64,000 nucleotides of DNA from Phoenix dactylifera (GCF_009389715.1 NC_052392.1:39785668-39849667); one strand, 5' to 3'; positions 12,585-23,400 are shown, counted from the stretch's first letter. Made by a program: numbers and translations. The notes: a model not told the origin generated them from the letters alone.

Positions 12585-15500
12585 TGCATGTGTGAGCGTG
12601 CCTGATTTCTAGTGAACTTTCTTGTTTCAGAATGCTGGTATCTTGTTTAAGAACTAGTAAGATTGCTGTTAACATTGCTCACAACAAGAATGTCATAAAT
12701 TTTTTTGGCTCTCAGAGTTATTTAAACTCCACAGAAAATGAAACAGTGTTAATGTATGATGTTTCAGAGAACTGCCGGTAGTATTTAGTACTCACAAAAG
12801 AAGGGAAAATAACTATATAAAAGATGCAAGAAAAGTAAAATCTAAATTTACCAATTTATCACTCCAGCCAAGGATTAGTGTGTGATTTTTCTCTATGACT
12901 TTACTTCTGCCCTTCCTCAAAGAATCAAACTTCTCAGAGATCGTGTCAGAGACAAGCCCAAGCATCATGGCAAATATTAACATTCCACCAAAACTGATAG
13001 AAACTGAAACTAACTTGGGGCCAATACCAACTGAATTTGCATGATTGCCTGAATCGGCAACATAAGTCCAAGATAACCACAGACAGTCTGCTAAGCTATC
13101 ATCTGTCACACCAAAGAGTGCCAGACCACCAAGACATATAAGAAGAAAAGTTGCAAGAAATAAAGCCAACGGCTTAGCATATGGTTGCACTGACAAAAAT
13201 ACATCGACTCGGTATGCCAACTCCTTGCTAAGAGAAACCGCCTCAGTATCTGCTGGCATCCTTAGCCTTGAAATGTTGTCAATGTGTTTAAAAGTAATGA
13301 GTGCAATGGACAGCACAGCAAGTGAAAAGAACAGAGCAGAATTTTTTAGTTTCCTATTTAGTATATGATCACCCTCTTGTGATACAATATTGCTGCTTTC
13401 CAATGGAGGAAATATATCACATGCCTGTAGTCTTGCATTGAGCATGGACAGCTGGTCCTGTAAAACAAAAACATATCAAGTAAAAACTATCTGTGAATAG
13501 ACCAAATGACATTTTCGCATCTATATATTTTTTTCTCATACTGGATAACAATCAGGTGTAAGAATGGCATCTCTGGAAGTTACCTAAATAAATTTTATAA
13601 AAAAAATTAGCTTCCCTTCCCTTTTCCTGTGGGAAAATGATTCATGAAAACATGCAAGCACAAGAATGATTCCATTTATAGTATTGAATAAAAGCCATTT
13701 AAGTACATCAAAAATTCATAATGCATTTGTTCAAAAAATTATAGAAGATTCCTTTGCTCAGTTGAATGGCTGCAAAGCCTTCATTTTACTGTCAATTTGA
13801 ACTCTCTATTGGAAAATTTTGAGGATGAACAGATTAAGCTGAATTCAGATGGCTCTCTCTAGTTATTGCTTCAGGATGGTGGGTTTTGATAGGACCATAA
13901 AAGTGATATTGTTTTTAAGTTTGGTGCCTCCTCTCCACAACATATTCATAAGTTAAAAGAAGCACTTGCTGATCCAAAGTAATGCTCTTTGCCAGGCATT
14001 TCTAGTTCTTGCATACAATCAGAGTTTTTCTTTTCTTTCTTTCTTTCTTTTTTTGTTTTTTTTAGTATAATGGTGAAAGCATTAGAACAACCAAAATCAA
14101 ATACTTGGAAACCAACACCGTCAAGATTTGAATCTAGAAACACCCCCCTGCATGGAGGAGGTGTACCAGTTTGCTTGCATAAGTTTGGAGATGAACTTGA
14201 GCATTCCATGGAATACATAGGCCAAAGTATAAGTCCATGTAAGATGCTGAGTGCAAACTATCTCAAATATGGTAATTGATTTATGGAATGCATAGGTTCC
14301 AAATCAGTCATATTTGGAGAGAGGAAAACAAATCTATATGTAAGGTTTGCCGTCTCGGTATCAGATCCCGTACTAGTACCATTCTATTACAATATCAATA
14401 TGCGGTACAGTATGAGATGGCGGAACATACTGATACACCGGTATGGTACAATACACTCGGTACGTACATTGCTGACTGGTTCGGCAAACCTTGTACGTAT
14501 ATTTTCTTGCAGGCAACTACTACGCCTGCTGTGGATTTGAAATATCATATGGTTCAACCCCCATTTTCCAACATAACAATTAAGCTGAAGGAAATCCTGG
14601 ATGAGGTTAATGACATTGTATATACTGGCTTTAAGGAGGGTTGTGTTTATCCTTTTTAGCAACACTGATCTTTTAAGTTATTTTTTTTGAATAAATTGTA
14701 TTTATAACTGAATGATTGATGTTCCACATATTTGCACTTAGACTACAACCATCTAAAGTGGGGGAGAGAAAACCAGGACTTTGGTTTTCCAGAATGTAAG
14801 AACCATGGCAACAATCTAGAGGCCAGAAAGTGAAGCTAATTATTGGTATAGCCAATTCCATATCAAATCATCATGGAAAGGGAAATGTAAGTACATTCAA
14901 GTTCACAAGAACACAACAATATATTTATGCAATAAAAACATCAAGATTTCTCATTCCTTGATATCCATCTAAGCCATGAGGATCCATCATGCCATATCTA
15001 TTTCAGTTGTTATGGCAATTAATCGCATTTGATAAACTAGACATAAGGAACATAGCCAGTAGATGTTGTTACTTTACCTGCAAAACTATAAGTTGGTTAT
15101 GTAATGAAAAGTTTTTGTGAAGGAGAGAAGTGAAGCAGGTGACGATAATCTGCAAGAAACCAGGTTGCATGTAAAACAACATAAATATAATTTGTAAATA
15201 CTGCAGTTAACATATATTTGGCAAATGATGAAAAATAATATGTTTCAACGTAGTTAGGAGATTAATCAATCCAACATAATTCACTCTCCACAAGATCACA
15301 GAAAACTTATCATGAGTTGAACCATAATTTCGACTACACTGAATATTCAATAAATTCTGCAACATGCACAAAATTCTGCAGATAAATCTAAGAAAAAAGG
15401 AGCAAATTTCAGGTCATGTTATTGAATCATAAAGTCAAGTAGATGATTAATCAGTCAAGTGGGAAAATAGAAAACTAAACATTAGCAAATTCGGTACAAA

Positions 15501-15835
15501 TTCTGCAGAACTTTAAAAAACCAGAAAAGTGGCAATTTTTGTTCAAACTGCCAATGTTTTAGCTTCATGATCGAACAACAGCTGTGCCATGCATTAGATT
15601 TTGCCGCAAATAAGAAACAAAAATATTACCAATGAATTCCCCACGTCCCAAGAAATCTGACAGCACAGATCAAATTTCTCGGTCCTTAATAGATAATAAA
15701 TCCAGGAAAGACAAAGACTCCGTTTTTACCTCTTTCCGGATGGTAAATAGTGTATCTACCCCAATGATACTATTGTTCCGGACCATTATGAACAAAGATC
15801 CGGGTGAAACATGCACTTCTTCGAGAATGAAAAAA

Positions 15836-15868
<33 letters not shown>

Positions 15869-16413
15869 ACAAAACATAAGAAAACAATTGGCAAGAAGTA
15901 GAAAAGGAGTTGATGGTTAAAAAGATCAATTTGCACGAAATTTCTTCTACTAACCGCCACGGAAACCGCCATGGGCCACCGAAACCTGACCCTGCCGTCG
16001 AAGAAGACCCCGGCGCCCTTCCTGACCGCCGGCTTATAATCCCGGGCGGCCTGGGGGCCGTCCGTTCTTGCCGTCTTGTCTGGCGTCGGCGCATCGAAGC
16101 AGACCTTCCGGCGGACCCCGGCGTACCTGGAATCCCTCCGGCGGATCGACGACGGAAGCGGCGGCGAGGAGGTGGTGGTGACGGCGCCTCCGCCGGCGGC
16201 GGCCGGGAGGGAGGAGAAGGTGGAGCCAGGGGCCGCGCGCTGCGACCTGGGCTCGCGGAGGAAGGGCTTGGAGGCCCTGGTGGTGGAGGGGAAGACGGAG
16301 GGCCTTCTAGGGTTTAGGGTTCGGGCGGAGGGGGCGGTGTGGACGAAGGGGGCCGAGGGGAAGAACCAGTCCCGGTGGACGGGCGGAGGGGACGGCTCCG
16401 AGTCCAGGGACAT
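1432..16413 (-). CDS. CASTOR: CASTOR-type nuclear-envelope cation channel, 3' end outside window
   Basis: The family forms K+-permeable channels in the root nuclear envelope that support symbiotic Ca2+ spiking. Coding exons in order: 15955-16413, 15078-15149, 12852-13457, 10684-10866, 10444-10503, 9602-9805, 8423-8671, then 5180-5278 or 5028-5126, then 3657-3851, 3437-3529, 1432-1698. All are GT-AG and every junction is phase 0. They encode about 829 residues; rice CASTOR is about 890, so roughly 60-70 C-terminal residues lie left of the window. The start at 16413 matches the family N-terminus (MSLDSEP...HRDWFFP); an in-frame ATG seven codons upstream is less likely. Visible: Pro/Ser-rich N-terminus, first TM about 148-165 split by intron 1, further TMs about 217-233, 268-293 and 325-348, filter ADSGNHA about 311-317, and two RCK domains (HTLILGWSDKL; ILFCGWRRD). 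The filter has serine, the common form, not the alanine of Medicago DMI1. CASTOR rather than POLLUX is chosen from near-identity to rice CASTOR as I recall it. Confidence 0.95.
2205..2390. mobile_element. GGTACC-rich MITE copy A, in CASTOR intron 10
   Basis: Inverted ends CAAGGTTCGCTGTACCGG and CCGGTACGGCGAACCTTG enclose a body made largely of GGTACC/GTACCG words. The 8-bp direct repeat CTTACATA sits immediately on both sides (2197-2204 and 2391-2398), a target duplication of the length typical for hAT elements. There is no coding capacity, so it is non-autonomous. A (TA)n tract begins in the right duplication. Confidence 0.8.
2395..2442. repeat. (TA)n microsatellite
   Basis: About 48 bp of uninterrupted TA dinucleotides directly after MITE copy A. 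The tyrosine/isoleucine frames read through it are artefacts of the repeat. Confidence 0.95.
2651..2824. mobile_element. GGTACC-rich MITE copy B, in CASTOR intron 10
   Basis: Starts CATAGTATGCCGTACC and ends GATACGGCGAACTTTG. Its right half is clearly homologous to copies A and E (shared GTGTGGCACTGGTA and GGGGTCCGGTACCG). Flanks GATACGAC and GATAGGAC match at 7 of 8 positions, a slightly diverged 8-bp target duplication. It is non-coding. Confidence 0.75.
3852..5027 (-). other. CASTOR intron 8, no embedded feature
   Basis: AT-rich intron between exon 8A and exon 9. I see no other exon, RNA gene or recognisable element in it. Confidence 0.6.
5028..5126 (-). other. CASTOR: CASTOR exon 8A (canonical version)
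   Basis: 99 nt, 33 codons, phase 0 at both ends. It reads from VHRGYLPKDFIVPKSPER into ILFCGWRRDMEDMIM, matching the linker and first beta-strand of the second RCK domain in known CASTOR proteins. The acceptor is GCAG|GTC and the donor ATG|GTAA. It lies 53 nt downstream of a homologous exon of the same length. Confidence 0.92.
5180..5278 (-). other. CASTOR: CASTOR exon 8B (tandem homologous alternative exon)
   Basis: 99 nt, 33 codons, fully open and phase 0, with acceptor TTCAG|GTC and a near-consensus donor GTG|GTGAGT. It ends ILLCGWRRDIDDMIV, aligned with ILFCGWRRDMEDMIM of exon 8A. I count 13 of 33 residues identical overall and 12 of the last 18. The N-terminal halves differ almost completely (KDEVYIDIVRPARKPQK here). 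Splicing 8B to exon 9 is as much in frame as 8A to exon 9. Expression is not shown by sequence, but open frame, matched length and good splice sites argue that it is used. Confidence 0.85.
5755..6230. mobile_element. Foldback element G (purine/pyrimidine arms) in CASTOR intron 7
   Basis: The left part (CCCGAACTACCTGGTTTGGG) is followed by a purine-rich arm of GA/GGAA words (about 5843-5930). After a short AT-rich centre comes a longer pyrimidine-rich arm (about 6050-6133) that complements it. The ends match foldback element H at 9878-10418. The left arm lacks a segment still present on the right, so the copy is asymmetric. Several long overlapping reading frames cross it on both strands; they are low-complexity and not credible genes. 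Confidence 0.65.
6792..7184 (-). other. Unrecognised 130-codon open frame in CASTOR intron 7
   Basis: An ATG-to-stop frame on the CASTOR sense strand, outside any low-complexity repeat. Composition looks protein-like (for example KWYQAPVYSPLVPGPKYYP), but I recognise no family, signal peptide or membrane segment. Joining it to the flanking exons is not needed, because the canonical CASTOR protein is continuous without it. It may be a decayed gene or retrotransposon fragment, or chance. Confidence 0.25.
8672..9601 (-). other. CASTOR intron 6, nothing recognised
   Basis: AT-rich intron with no element or additional exon that I can support. Confidence 0.6.
9878..10418. mobile_element. Long foldback element H filling CASTOR intron 5
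   Basis: Two arms of roughly 250 bp are near-complementary around a short AT-rich loop at about 10152-10167. For example, ACAGGGGTCTC at about 10118 pairs with the segment around 10190, and the GGCCGGC-rich block near 10050 pairs with the block near 10250. The flanks share AATAATC (9871-9877 and 10420-10426). Removing the insert and one copy would leave an intron of about 89 nt. The element ends about 20-25 nt from the exon 5 donor and about 70 nt from the exon 6 acceptor. Confidence 0.8.
10867..12851 (-). other. CASTOR intron 3
   Basis: AT-rich intron containing a compound (CT)n(GT)n microsatellite at about 12551-12586. No other recognisable feature. Confidence 0.6.
12551..12586. repeat. 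Compound (CT)n(GT)n microsatellite
   Basis: A CT run passes directly into a GT run inside CASTOR intron 3. Confidence 0.9.
14341..14493. mobile_element. GGTACC-rich MITE copy C, in CASTOR intron 2
   Basis: Ends AAGGTTTGCCG and CGGCAAACCTT are perfect inverted repeats. The body carries GGTA/GTACC words but is more diverged than copies A and E. The flanks do not show a convincing 8-bp duplication, consistent with an older insertion. Confidence 0.7.
15844..15868. repeat. (TA)n microsatellite in CASTOR intron 1
   Basis: About 25 bp of TA repeats between exon 2 and exon 1 of CASTOR. Confidence 0.9.
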
Positions 16414-17540
16414 TTTGGGAATAATCCAACACACGAGGGGCGTTCTGGGAGTACACAGAATTCGCGATAAACTTGTCGCGAGATCTAGCGACGGGGATGT
16501 AGAAAATATGACACAATTAGCTGTACCAAGATCGAGAATTTATTTTATTTAATTGAATATATAATTCATAATATAACGCTCAATTATTAACTAGTTAATA
16601 GTCAACGTCATGAAACCTATTAAAATTTTCCTAAATGTATATTTAACTTTTTTTTTTTTTTTTTAACATCGGCTGTTCACATTAATTTTACCTGAGCACG
16701 ACCAGTAGTGTTAAAAAAAAAGAAGACAACACAGTAAAGTAGAAACAATAGAACTTTGAGTCCAAAAAAACTCTCCAAAGTGATAAGCAGCAAAGAAGAC
16801 GACTCAATCAACAACCTTATTCGCCTCTCGGCGAACGTGTATAGCCTGAAAGACATCACACTTCCTTACCAACCATCGTATGTCGCCTAAAAGTGGGTGT
16901 TCTGATCTCCTTCTCCACTCATCTAGTATCTATCCAATCACCACAACTGAATTCTTCGGATGTTCCTAGCCCCCAATACATGTCTCGCATAGGAAATGCC
17001 CTTCCACATAGCTCAGAGCTCCGCCCAAATGGCGGATGCTCCTAAGTTCCCCAAAGCACACCACATATGATATATATATTATAAACTAGGATATCATTGG
17101 AACTTTTTTTATAAAAAATCTAACTTATTTTGTCTGTGAATGCCAACGGTTCCCTGAAAATAAATTTAGTTTGAACCAAATGTTTGATTTCAAATGTATC
17201 ATTAGTTGTTTCTTCTGTCGCAGGCTCTTTTTTTTCTTTAATTTGTATAATTTATATGTGGATTTAGGTCTGCAGGAGAGAGAGCTCCATCAAGGTTGTG
17301 AGATAGGATCATGAAGCGCCTAAGATAGCGTTTATGGAGAAGGCTCGTTTTGTTTAAAATCAGAGCCAGCTGTTTACATGATTATAACATGTTAATCGAA
17401 TTCGGTATAATTTCACTTTTAAAAATTCATCTATTAATAGTCTTTTAATGGCCATTATAAAGAAGAAGAAATTAGGTAGTAGTGCTGCCGCATGAAACCA
17501 TCTCTTCGTATTTGAGCGTGGTCGTTAGACTGGTAATAAG
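16414..17540. other. CASTOR upstream region
   Basis: GC-rich up to about 16460, then abruptly AT-rich. It should hold the CASTOR 5' UTR and promoter; I see no unambiguous TATA box at a fixed distance. The distal half contains a decayed RNase H fragment. Confidence 0.5.
16790..17045 (-). pseudogene. Decayed RNase H fragment of a LINE-type retrotransposon
   Basis: Read on the minus strand, the segment starts with SAIWAELWAMWKGISYARH-like sequence, then stop codons and frame changes. It ends with a stretch resembling the RNase H C-terminal motif (RREANKVVD...). This AELxA...W-x-NKVVDW pattern is typical of the RNase H domain at the end of plant LINE polyproteins and of genomic RNase H-like remnants. 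It is short and broken, so inactive. A T-rich run at about 16651-16664 lies just beyond it and could be the reverse of a poly(A) tail. Confidence 0.6.
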
Positions 17541-17566
17541 AAGCATATTGTTATGTGCGGATGCCC

Positions 17567-17935
17567 GCATATATATTCTATGTGGACTTGCCTCCGCATG
17601 AACTTTATATGCGGAGCCGCACGTCGTTGGCTATTTATCAGAGGCGCACGCGCTATATGTGATTATAATAGCGTACGTGAGAACTCGCCCATAAAATTTT
17701 TATGCCGAAGAAAAACCGCAGAGAATAAATATGGCGACATTCGCACGTGGGTTAGTCTCGTCCAGAAACATGCATAAAATTTTTATGCGGAAAGAAGAAC
17801 CGCATAGAAAAGTATACGGGGGACTCTGCACGCGCTGCTCGCCTCGAGCAGTCGCGCCTCTATATGAATAGCCACGTGTACAAGCTCCGCATATGAAGTT
17901 TATGCGGAATAAACTTTGCATAGAAATGTATAGAC
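17567..17935. mobile_element. Foldback (palindromic) element with CCGCAT words
   Basis: A left arm at about 17592-17651 (CTCCGCATGAACTTTATATG..., GGCTATTTATCAGAGGCGC) is the imperfect reverse complement of a right arm at about 17861-17918. The interior carries two direct copies, about 82 bp apart, of CATAAAATTTTTATG, each followed by a CCGCA-GA block (17691 and 17773). It encodes nothing plausible. It is likely a MITE or foldback transposon; I do not know its family. Confidence 0.6.
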
Positions 17936-17939
17936 GAAA

Positions 17940-19590
17940 ATGTCGATGATGCCCGGCTTCTGTTCGATTAAATGCTCGAAAAAAAAAAATATAGATGAAG
18001 ATGATGATGATGTTGAGACGAGCTCTCATTAGTTAATGGGTGTAGACCCTAGAGCTAGCGGTGGCGCTGCCGTAACGTAGGCACAACTCGATTCTACCTG
18101 TGACCAACTCAATTTGGTTTTTTAAAAAAAAGTACAACGCCACCGTGGCGCAAAACAAGTCACTCGATTGTCTTCCACTAGGCATTTTGCTCCCCCAAAT
18201 GGCACATACTGCATATTGTTCTCCCATTTGTTCTCTCGGCATGATTTCATTTCTCCGCCATTGTGTCATTTTCTTTCGATTCAACTGGTTGTGTTCGTGC
18301 GAGATTAGTGTAAGCAGCCGATGTACCAAAAAAAATGGCACACTTCATGATACTAGTTCAAATGGAGCAGTGAGAATACATCACTCCAATTGAATGATTT
18401 TTTCAGTGATATTTTTGAGTTACTTAATTTTTTTTATAAAAAAGAAAGAAGCAGACCTAGATCTCAATCAGCTTTTTTTTTTTTTCTTTTTTTTTTTGAG
18501 GGGTTGGAGTTTGGGACCTTGCTCAATTTACTTGCTAAGTGATTGTAACATATGCTAATTCTAGTTTTTCTTTAGCATAATTGCTAAATTAATTGTAACC
18601 TAGCTAAAAAGAGAGCATTTAATATGGGCTTGCAAGCATCTTCTTCTTGTTGAGGAAACAAGATTTAATGGATCAGGTCTGGGAAGAAAGGCCCAAATAA
18701 GAGAGATGAATTAGTAAAATTGGTCGGATTTGAAGAACTTAAACTATATAGAGGTTGAGCGCAGAAGCAAGAATGGTCTAAAGGGATAACCTGAACGAAG
18801 GAGGCTGCTGAGGCTTTTTAGTGAATAGGTCGGAGAAGGTCGAGGATCGTAAGAGCTGAGGAGGGTGCAAGAGTAGAGAGAAAGGAATAAGGTGGATGGG
18901 GGAAAGCTAAATCATTTTTTTTAAAAAAAAAAGTCACTAATGTTTTGTTCTCTCAGCAATCCCTACATATTTATGATGCTAACCAAGTCAATGGAAGAAT
19001 TACCCTAATATTATTTGAACTCATGAAAGAATTTCTAAAAAGAAAAGGGTGACGATGAATATTTTAAAAGGTTGAATGAAGCAGCATTGTCTATATGGTA
19101 GCATAGATTTATATTAAGGTTCCAGAAAATTAATAGGTCTCAGTGTTGAATATGTAATGATTTAATGTTCCCAATTTGTGGTAATCATATGAAGTTGGTC
19201 GGTCTTGTCGATTAGGGTTAGGTCATAAAAAAAAAAAGTAATCAAGGTTCCTTAAGTACATATTTAAGTATTAACCGGTCTCTGGGATACGAGAATCATG
19301 TAAAGTAGACTGATATTACCGACTATAAATTGGTCTTGTGGAATTAATAAAAGGTCCTCGAAAGAAATTCAATTTATACTAGTTTTTAATTAATGGAAAG
19401 TATATAAGGCAAATGCATCAAAAATGCTTGTTTGATCTCAAAGCAGTATATGACAAAAATCTTGCCTTTTACTTGTGTTGAAGAACAATCCAAATGAAGA
19501 AGCTTTGAGTTTAGTTACAAACACTTTGGACAATGTTCTAGCAAGTTACCTTAGCAATGTTCTAAAGGGTATTATGTAGGAAATCTATGG
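17940..19590. other. Intergenic, nothing recognised
   Basis: AT-rich intergenic DNA with T-rich tracts near 18475-18498. I found no coding frame with protein-like character. Confidence 0.5.
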
Positions 19591-19599
19591 TTGCCGGCA

Positions 19600-20290
19600 G
19601 GCCGAGTTGATCCATGACCTGATATGAATCCGATCCTATTAAACCTAGCCCAATCCGTATTTAGAGACACGAGTGTTAGACTAAGTTCAAATATTGGTCT
19701 TGATCGAAAAGTTACAGTGGATCTGTCTTAGTATTTTTTATCCCAACCTGGATCATATAACATCTAGATCTAATTGGGTTAACAAAAATTAAACCCAAGC
19801 CGACTCCAACTCAATCAACCAAACTAAGAAATCTGGATCATACACATCTCATTGTCCTTTACTCTAGACAACTTTCACAATTCATCATATAAACTCTTGT
19901 TCAAACTAACTTCTCTTTTTTTTCATTTCAACAATCGGATCTTTCATTATCTATTTTCAATTAATTATATTTAAATATTCCTAGCTCATTGTCTTGAAGA
20001 ATTCTTATTTATAATGCCCTAAAGTATACCAATATATACACAAACTTAAAAATCATAGTTTGTAAACTTAACTTGGATGAAATTTATTTTTTTAAATAAA
20101 AATTTAAATTTAGATCGACTCTTCAATTTTATTTATTTTTTAATAATTTTATATTTAATTATTAATTGTTATATTTTAGCTAAAGAACAGCTAGATGTTT
20201 AACTTGAATTGCAAATCCGCTCCGACTCAGTTCTAATCCGAGTTCGAATATTTTGGGTCTGTATCCAAAATTATAACCTGATTATAAAAA
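19600..20290. repeat. Dispersed repeat, copy 1 (paired with 48.7-49.5 kb)
   Basis: Shares ordered blocks in the same orientation with 48660-49500: AATTC-TATTTATAAT followed by AAG-ATA-CAATAT, an A-rich run ending AT-ATAGTT, then ACAGCTA-ATGTTT. Both copies have Asp/Asn-poor AT-rich interiors and ends rich in GACCCAACCCG-like words. Probably copies of a non-autonomous element; no coding capacity. Confidence 0.6.
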
Positions 20291-20296
20291 TGGATC

Positions 20297-20314
20297 GGGT
20301 CGGGTCGGGTCGGG
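20297..20314 (+). promoter_or_regulatory. Perfect G-quadruplex motif upstream of DCC1
   Basis: Four GGG tracts separated by TC (GGGTCGGGTCGGGTCGGG) about 110 bp before the DCC1 start codon on the coding strand. It sits at the end of the dispersed repeat, so it may be repeat-derived rather than selected. Confidence 0.5.
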
Positions 20315-20376
20315 TCTACGAGGTCCAACCCAACCCGTTTTTACAAGGAAATCTAGGTCTCCAGAACACTGTACCC

Positions 20377-20384
20377 TTATAAAA
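20377..20384 (+). promoter_or_regulatory. Candidate TATA box of DCC1
   Basis: TTATAAAA lies 37-44 nt before the DCC1 ATG, implying a very short 5' UTR if used. Directly after it comes TGCGCGGGA, which resembles an E2F-type GCGGGA site and would suit an S-phase gene; that reading is inference. Confidence 0.45.
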
Positions 20385-20420
20385 TGCGCGGGAGACGGGA
20401 GGAGGGAGGGAAAGGGAGCG

Positions 20421-23400
20421 ATGGAGATGGAAATCGAAATGGGAGAGGCGACCGAGGGCCGGGGAGGAGGAGGAGGAGCGGAAGCTGTGCTTAGCCTGGC
20501 CGCGGGATCCTCGATCTCCATACGATACCACTCTCTCTTCGGATCTCATGATGATATGCTCCTTCTCGAGGTCGATGAGAAGCTCCTCCCCGATGTTCTC
20601 CACCACCGGTAAATCTTTACCCTCTCCTCTCTCAACGCTTCTCATCACGTTAACGCTCTTTTTCCTAATCTCCTTTGGATCTTAATTGCTTGACGTCGGT
20701 TTGTGCCTCTTTTTTAGGTTTGAAGCCCCTCTTTTTGTAGTTAGGGTTCTGGAAACTGAGTCTTTCATGTTCTCTTTGAAAGATAACGGATATGAAATTC
20801 GATTGACTGACATCTGGCCCCGAGATGGGACTGCTGATCGATTCGATACTCTTTTTTCAGGGGTCAATCGAAGCCGAGAATGTATTGAATTGAGCTTGTT
20901 GGTCACATACGCTTGTGGCTTTTCTCAATTGCAAAGGAAACCCATAGGATTTATCTAAAAAGCCTTTTTTTGTTTGCTGGGTCATTTTACATTGTCATTG
21001 AAATCTATGTACTTAACTGTTTAGATATGTTTTAATGATTAATTGTTGAGATTTGGACTAACTATTTACTCTGCAATGACATGGAAGGGATTCTTTATGT
21101 TCTGCTTTTTTTTATTTCAGATTTTGGATTTTGAGGATCATTGATTGTTCCTTTGCACATGCATTAATTCTAAGTTTTTCATCATTCCGATGATAGGATT
21201 TTTTTCACCTAGCACCAATCAAGTCTGTCCTTACCTTTTTGGTTCACTAAAGGTTTTGTTTCCTTAGACACTTTTTTTTTTGTTCATTTATGGACACGGC
21301 TGTAATAACAAATAGGAACGTAGATTTTGATCTTAGGGATCTGTGGCATCATACAAGAAAATTAAAATTTGTTCATGATTCTCATGAAAATGATGGTCAA
21401 TTTTCTACCCAAGCTGGCCTGTTGGGCATAATTATTTAAGACTTACGTAATTCACCCACATTACTTGGCAAAGGAATTATCATTTAAGATAACTGGGAGA
21501 GGACTCTTGCTTAACCAAAAGAACATTAAAACTTGTGTGAATATCACTCGCACTCTACACACTTTTTGTGTCAATACTTCATCTTTGGCTTGGGTACTAT
21601 GGTGAACAAGTAACATCGATATATAAATTCAGAAGGGGAAAAAATAACATGGGAGACTTTTAAGTGAGCACTAACATTCTAAACATGTGCATCGAACTCT
21701 GCTACTAGAGAAAAGCTGACTCATCAGGGATTGTCTTTCAAGTTGTTTCTCTGCTGAACTATAATGGGTTCTGTTACACATTGCCCATTTTCCTCCAAAC
21801 TTAGTTCATGCATATAGATAGGAAACAGAAGGTACATAAGTGTACTGCCGAACCCATAAAAGGGAGACAGTCGGTCTTAAAGACATGGGAAATATCTAAA
21901 AGGCTGGCAAGAAATATACCTTAAGTTGGAGTGATCTCACAGTAACAATATCATCCCCATCAAAACAAAGACATTGTTTAGACTAGAACCAGAATGGTAA
22001 TGTAGTCCTTAATGCAACCAGAGTAACATACAAGAAAGGAAAATTTAGACATGAGAACTCAACAAAAGGAGATAGACCCCATCAAAACAACCCAACATCA
22101 AACATGATGCTCCTGCTCCTGCCCAAATTTATAAGCAGCAGACTGCTGAATAGCCTAGCCTGAAGCCAGGTTCCTTCATATTTTCATGAGCTTAAACTGC
22201 ATAACAAGATGTTTAATATCCCTTGATACCAAGTGGCCTTTTAGGTCTCATGACAGGCTTTTATTTTGTTCAAGATAAATTGGTTAAAAAATATAGCACC
22301 AATTTGAGGGCTAATGTCAGGTTAAGTGCTTGTTAAATGTCCTGAATCTTCGGTGGATCATAACTTGATCCTTGAAGCTGACCTGATATAGGTAGGACAG
22401 CACTTGTTGGTTATGCTACATGGTATCAAGGACTTCTAATCATTTTTAAGCTTTCCTCACCATGACACTTCACATCATCTTTTGAGTACCATATCTTGAA
22501 TCTTGATGTCCCTAACCATTTCCTTGATTTTACCTTTTCAATATGGCAAGATGCTTTTCTTTGACAAATTTCCTCACCAATCTGCTTTGTGGTTAAATCT
22601 ATTAACTTCTTGCATACTTATTAGGCAAATAAGTACTTGTTTTTCTATTTCTCTTTTAAGTTGCAATTACTTGATTTTCCTTTATTTAGGGTGACCATTC
22701 GAGGGCAACCTGATGAGGAAGCTGTGCTTTGCACTCCTTCTTCAACCTATGCCATGAAGTTTGTAGGCACATCCAACTCTGTATTATTGATACCTGCAGT
22801 AGAGCCAACTCCTTCAAGTTCAAATGACGCATGCAACAGTAGCGACACAAACAACACAGCAGTTCCTGATGCAGTGGCATCTGTCATCAAAGCGGCACCA
22901 GGGTATATGGAGCTAATCCAAGCGGCCCCCAGGCTTGATAAATTGAAATCCCTCCTTAATGAGAGGCCTTACAGACTGGAGGAAGATCTAGAAAATGATA
23001 CGTGGTGCATGAGAGGCCTGTACAGATGGCAGGATCTGGTTGAGGAGATTCAGGCTAGTGATCAGGAGCTGAGGGATGGATTGAGGTCCCTCTCAGCTGT
23101 TGAGGTTAATGGGTACTGGAGGATAGTTGATGGAAAAACCATAGATGAAATATTAAACATGATCTTGAACAACTCTGTCTTGCACGAATGGCCTCTAAAT
23201 GCACTTTCAGAAGATGAAGTGGTTTCTGTCTTAGAAGCTGACGGGTTCCCTAGCAGAATTGTACTCCACTGCCTTGAAACATTTGGAAGTAAGATGGAGA
23301 CTTCAGGATGCAATTTGTGGAGCTTAGATGAAAAGCGGGTCTGTTTGCATTTTGCTGTACGAATTTTGGGTGGTGGGAAGATGAAGTTGGAGATTTTCAT

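Noticed and set aside
14387..14665. Paired frames of 85-127 codons on both strands
   Set aside because: They span MITE copy C within a CASTOR intron and show no protein-like features.
15670..15954. Extension of the CASTOR first exon to residue 254
   Set aside because: Reads through donor GCG|GTTAGT and a (TA)n tract; splicing to 15149 restores the conserved transmembrane segment.
15910..16552. Plus-strand frames of 135 and 158 codons opposite CASTOR exon 1
   Set aside because: Antisense shadows of GC-rich coding sequence with Gly/Arg/Ala-rich translation.
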